DNA of 5,621 nucleotides from contig DRMK01000100.1 of NCBI GenBank assembly GCA_011322575.1, forward strand, positions 1 to 5,621, given 5' to 3'. Each line of letters opens with the position of its first letter. The first letter of the stretch is position 1. This DNA is from Gammaproteobacteria bacterium (GTDB lineage Bacteria; Pseudomonadota; Gammaproteobacteria; Thiohalospirales; Thiohalospiraceae). Under the pieces are notes generated by a model. It saw nothing but the letters and a program-made list of their open reading frames with translations. It ran no database searches and was not told the origin of the DNA. Positions 4,875 to 5,621 of this stretch are shown here, piece by piece. Made by a program: the position numbers and the translations under genes.

Positions 4875-5621
4875 ATGCACCCCATCCAGCGCGCCCTGCT
4901 CAGCGTATCGGACAAGAGCGGCATCGTCCCGTTCGCGCGCCGGCTACACGGCATGGGCGTAGAGATCCTCTCCACCGGCGGCACCGCCACCCTGCTCGCG
5001 GAGAGCGAAATCCCGGTGACCGAGGTATCCGACTACACCGGGTTTCCGGAGATGATGGGGGGACGCATCAAGACCCTCCACCCGCTCATCCACGGTGGGC
5101 TGCTGGGCCGGCGGGGTATCGACGACCGGACGATGAAGGAGCATGGGATCGCCCCCATCGATCTGGTGGTCGTCAACCTCTATCCCTTCCAACAGACCGT
5201 TGCCCGGGAAGGGTGCGATCTGGCCACCGCCATCGAAAACATCGACATCGGCGGCCCCGCCATGCTGCGGGCCGCGGCCAAGAACCACGCTGCCGTCACG
5301 GTGGTGGTGGACAGCGGCGACTACGATGCCGTACTGGCGGAGATGGAGCAGAACGAGGGAGCAGTGAGTGAAGCCACCCGCTTCTCGCTGGCGGTCAAGG
5401 CATTCGAACACACCGCGGCCTACGATGGGGCCATCGCCAACTACCTGGGGGCCATTCAGCCCGACGGGGAAAAAACGAAGTTTCCCCGCACCTTCAACCT
5501 GCAACTGAAAAAATCTCAGGATCTGCGCTACGGGGAAAACCCCCATCAGCAGGCCGCCTTCTATATAGATACGGATGATCGGGCCGCCGAGGCCAGCGTG
5601 GCCACCGCCCGCCAGCTCCAT
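4875..5621 (+). CDS. purH: Bifunctional AICAR formyltransferase/IMP cyclohydrolase, 3' end outside window
   Basis: PurH carries out the last two steps of de novo purine synthesis: formylation of AICAR with 10-formyl-tetrahydrofolate, then ring closure to IMP. The window holds the first 249 residues of an enzyme normally about 520 long: the whole MGS-like IMP cyclohydrolase domain (about 1-195) and the start of the formyltransferase domain. Seen: LLSVSDKSGI (8-17), STGGTA (33-38), DYTGFPEMMGGR (53-64) followed by KTLHP, NLYPF (101-105), ENIDIGG (121-127) and LRYGENPHQ (217-225). K66, Y103, D124 and K136 match the cyclohydrolase residues known from human ATIC. The frame is open to the last base with no frameshift. 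The ATG at 4875 starts 23 bases after fis, has no visible Shine-Dalgarno, and gives an N-terminus matching E. coli PurH. The formyltransferase catalytic residues lie beyond the window. purD is the expected next gene. Confidence 0.97.
   Translation, partial: MHPIQRALLSVSDKSGIVPFARRLHGMGVEILSTGGTATLLAESEIPVTEVSDYTGFPEMMGGRIKTLHPLIHGGLLGRRGIDDRTMKEHGIAPIDLVVVNLYPFQQTVAREGCDLATAIENIDIGGPAMLRAAAKNHAAVTVVVDSGDYDAVLAEMEQNEGAVSEATRFSLAVKAFEHTAAYDGAIANYLGAIQPDGEKTKFPRTFNLQLKKSQDLRYGENPHQQAAFYIDTDDRAAEASVATARQLH

Noticed and set aside
4944..5621. Minus-strand open frame opposite purH.
   Set aside because: The plus strand encodes PurH with its catalytic motifs throughout. The minus frame is Gly/His/Val-rich with no motif.
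1..5621. Mobile elements, CRISPR arrays, toxin-antitoxin pairs, phage or defence genes, tRNA or rRNA genes, or a new multi-gene system.
   Set aside because: All long plus-strand coding space is explained by conserved core genes. I saw no direct-repeat arrays, transposase motifs or terminal repeats, or cloverleaf structures, and the gaps are short.

Overview
This window looks like ordinary core chromosome from a gammaproteobacterium. The sequence is GC-rich (roughly 60-65% G+C by eye). Every gene has close Gammaproteobacteria-type relatives, and two gene clusters are characteristic of that class: ypjD-corB and dusB-fis-purH. Fis is a gammaproteobacterial marker. The high G+C and the short Fis suggest a lineage outside the enterics, perhaps Chromatiales or related sulfur oxidisers. 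That last step is inference, not a direct reading.

Layout, all on the + strand. (1) Bases 1-641: the 3' part of a Pcm-type SAM-dependent methyltransferase whose first residues lie before the window. (2) 666-1223: a small isochorismatase-fold cysteine hydrolase of the ISOC1/ISOC2-like type. (3) 1224-1323: a 100-base gap with a candidate promoter at its left edge and a foldable leader. (4) 1324-2133 and 2149-3441: ypjD (CcsA-like inner membrane protein) and corB (DUF21/CBS/CorC_HlyC magnesium transport protein), tightly coupled; corB uses a TTG start and its Shine-Dalgarno overlaps the ypjD stop. (5) 3442-3607: a regulatory gap that is locally AT-rich, with a CRP-like palindrome, a candidate sigma-70 promoter, a terminator-like hairpin and a second GC-rich hairpin. 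(6) 3608-4594, 4591-4851 and 4875 to the window end: dusB (tRNA dihydrouridine synthase), fis (nucleoid protein, overlapping dusB by four bases) and purH (last two steps of IMP synthesis, cut off by the window end).

The right half forms a growth-linked operon: tRNA modification, a nucleoid protein that rises in fast growth, and purine synthesis. The left half is membrane ion homeostasis plus two soluble enzymes of uncertain substrate. I see no mobile element, CRISPR array, toxin-antitoxin pair, phage gene, tRNA or rRNA, and no sign of a new multi-gene system. The points most worth a second look are regulatory: the dusB promoter region, and a possible counterpart of the E. coli fis translation enhancer inside the 3' end of dusB. 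Also notable are a methyltransferase lacking the usual isoaspartyl-methyltransferase serine and a Fis with a shortened N-terminal arm.
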